Shown in pieces: positions 5,621 through 6,688 of a stretch of 6,688 bases of DNA (within the stretch, counting starts at the first letter, position 1; every line of letters begins with the position of its first letter). The translations under genes were made by a program, and so were the position numbers. A model generated the notes under the pieces. That model saw only the letters and a program-made list of their open reading frames with translations. It searched no databases and had not been told where the DNA came from. The DNA comes from Gammaproteobacteria bacterium (GTDB lineage Bacteria > Pseudomonadota > Gammaproteobacteria > Chromatiales > Chromatiaceae). The stretch is from positions 1 through 6,688 of the forward strand of contig JAUXDV010000105.1 in assembly GCA_030620735.1 (NCBI GenBank), given 5' to 3'.

Positions 5621-5760
5621 AAAGAAAGTTTGCAGTCGTCAGTATGCAGTTTTCAGCAAAAAAAAGATAAGAAAGCCTACAGGAAAAGAAAGATTGCAGT
5701 AGACAGTTTATGTGCCATGTTCTTACTGCAAACTGACGACTGCTAACTGCTAACTTCTTT
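5621..5760. repeat. Heptad-phased inverted-repeat element, copy 2
   Basis: Same design and orientation as the element at 1991-2217, but shorter. The left arm has AGTNNGC-type units in phase at 5627-5654. A core contains GCCTACAGG (5675-5683), a second short run at 5691-5711, and CCATGTTCTTACTGCA (5715-5730, 15 of 16 matching copy 1). The right arm is five in-phase ACTGCNN-type units at 5725-5759. Left 5627-5650 is the reverse complement of right 5725-5748 at 22 of 24 positions, so a long hairpin is possible. The reverse complement of the left arm contains ACTGCATACTGACGACTGC, identical to 2148-2166 in copy 1. It sits between the divergent methyltransferase and lepA genes. Confidence 0.83.
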
Positions 5761-5819
5761 TAAGGGATTATCTCCGCCCCCATGTCTCAATTTTGTTATC
5801 ATGCGCTGTCTTGTGAGTG

Positions 5820-5840
5820 GGAGCTGCGGCTCCATTTTTC
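5820..5840 (+). terminator. Small GC hairpin with T-run in lepA leader (weak terminator or attenuator candidate)
   Basis: GGAGC (5820-5824), loop TGCG, GCTCC (5829-5833), then ATTTTTC. The 5-bp stem is short for a rho-independent terminator, and it lies only 45 bases before the lepA ATG. It could also be a remnant of a REP-like palindrome. Function unproven. Confidence 0.25.
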
Positions 5841-5885
5841 TATCCATAAATTGTACTATTCACTATCTCATTGATTGCAGACTGA

Positions 5886-6688
5886 ATGACCGACCTTAGC
5901 CACATCCGGAATTTTTCCATTATTGCGCACATCGATCATGGCAAATCGACCATCGCAGACCGATTTATTCAGCTGTGCGGCGGGCTCAGTGAGCGTGATA
6001 TGGAGGCGCAGGTGCTCGACTCCATGGATCTTGAACGCGAGCGCGGCATCACCATCAAGGCGCAGAGCGTCACGCTTGATTATCAGGCGAGTGATGGCGA
6101 GACATATCAGCTCAATTTTATTGATACCCCCGGGCATGTTGATTTCTCCTATGAGGTTTCCCGCTCATTGGCAGCCTGTGAAGGCGCATTGCTGGTTGTG
6201 GATGCAGCGCAGGGTGTCGAGGCGCAAAGCGTGGCGAATTGCTACACCGCGATCGAGCAGGGTCTCGAAGTGCTGCCTGTTCTGAACAAGATCGACCTCC
6301 CTTCGGCAGAGCCGGAGAAGGTGATCAACGAAATCGAGGAGATTATCGGCCTGGATGCAGAGGATGCACTGCGGGTCAGCGCCAAGAGCGGGGTCGGCAT
6401 CGGGGAACTGCTCGATAAGCTGGTCGAGGTGATTCCACCGCCTGAAGGCGACATAAAGGCGCCTTTGCAGGCGTTGATTATCGACTCATGGTTCGACTCC
6501 TATGTTGGAGTGATTTCACTGATCCGAATTGTCAATGGCTCGCTGGCCAACCGTGACAAGATTACAGTGATGTCGTCAGGGCGCAACTATCAGGCAGACA
6601 AGGTTGGCGTCTTTACACCGAAGATGAAGGAGACCGGGCGTCTCTCCGCCGGTGAAGTGGGCTATCTGATTGCGGGTATCAAGGAGAT
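5886..6688 (+). CDS. lepA: Elongation factor 4 (LepA), N-terminal 267 codons; 3' end outside window
   Basis: A translational GTPase that binds the ribosome and affects initiation and back-translocation. The G motifs are complete: G1 AHIDHGKST (14-22), G2 RGIT (53-56), G3 DTPGH (80-84), G4 NKID (134-137) and G5 SAK (165-167). The diagnostic LepA stretch EAQVLDSMDLERERGITIKA (40-59) is present, and domain II begins at LQALIIDSWFDSY. Full-length LepA has about 600 residues, so a little under half is here. The ATG at 5886 gives MTDLSHIRNFSIIAHIDHG, three residues longer than E. coli LepA at the N-terminus, with no strong Shine-Dalgarno and no clear promoter in the 126 bases after the heptad element. 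lepB often follows lepA in this group, but that lies beyond the window. Confidence 0.98.
   Translation, partial: MTDLSHIRNFSIIAHIDHGKSTIADRFIQLCGGLSERDMEAQVLDSMDLERERGITIKAQSVTLDYQASDGETYQLNFIDTPGHVDFSYEVSRSLAACEGALLVVDAAQGVEAQSVANCYTAIEQGLEVLPVLNKIDLPSAEPEKVINEIEEIIGLDAEDALRVSAKSGVGIGELLDKLVEVIPPPEGDIKAPLQALIIDSWFDSYVGVISLIRIVNGSLANRDKITVMSSGRNYQADKVGVFTPKMKETGRLSAGEVGYLIAGIKE

Noticed and set aside
5782..5874. 30-codon ORF (MSQFCYHALS...) between the heptad element and lepA
   Set aside because: AAGGG is too far (about 15 bases) from its ATG, it contains the small hairpin, and nothing in its composition suggests selection as protein.

Overview
The window looks like chromosomal DNA of a gammaproteobacterium. 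The LepA, EpmA and cN-I-type 5'-nucleotidase sequences all resemble gammaproteobacterial versions, and base composition is moderate. A free-living sulfur-oxidiser-like lineage is my guess from general resemblance, not something the sequence proves. There is no rRNA, tRNA, CRISPR array, transposase or phage gene.

Layout. (1) Positions 1-1987, + strand: a tight operon. It holds the 3' end of a probable RND efflux permease with an unusual extra membrane segment and a long Pro/Ala-rich tail, a small exported basic protein of unknown function (4-base overlap, TTG start), a possible 8-codon mini-ORF, and an orphan ParA/MinD-type ATPase with no ParB beside it. (2) Positions 1988-2292: no gene. This stretch carries a roughly 225-bp element built of degenerate 7-bp units in inverted arms, followed by a strong sigma70-type promoter with a palindrome over its -10 region. 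(3) Positions 2293-4735, + strand: a second apparent operon. It encodes a single-pass membrane protein with a very regular methionine-cored coiled coil, a cytosolic 5'-nucleotidase (cN-I family) and the EF-P lysine ligase EpmA. (4) Positions 4782-5609, - strand: a class I SAM-dependent methyltransferase, convergent with epmA. (5) Positions 5610-5885: a second copy of the heptad element, directly against the methyltransferase ribosome binding site, then a short hairpin and the lepA leader. (6) Positions 5886-6688, + strand: the first 267 codons of lepA, running off the window.

The housekeeping genes (epmA, lepA) both act on translation. The less ordinary content is the RND-tail/exported protein/ParA operon, which could be a positioning system for an envelope complex (inference), the Met-core coiled-coil protein, and the two homologous heptad-phased inverted elements. 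The elements are the best candidate for an undescribed structure: they share a conserved non-heptad core and specific off-consensus heptads, and in each the two arms differ in length by about one 7-bp unit.
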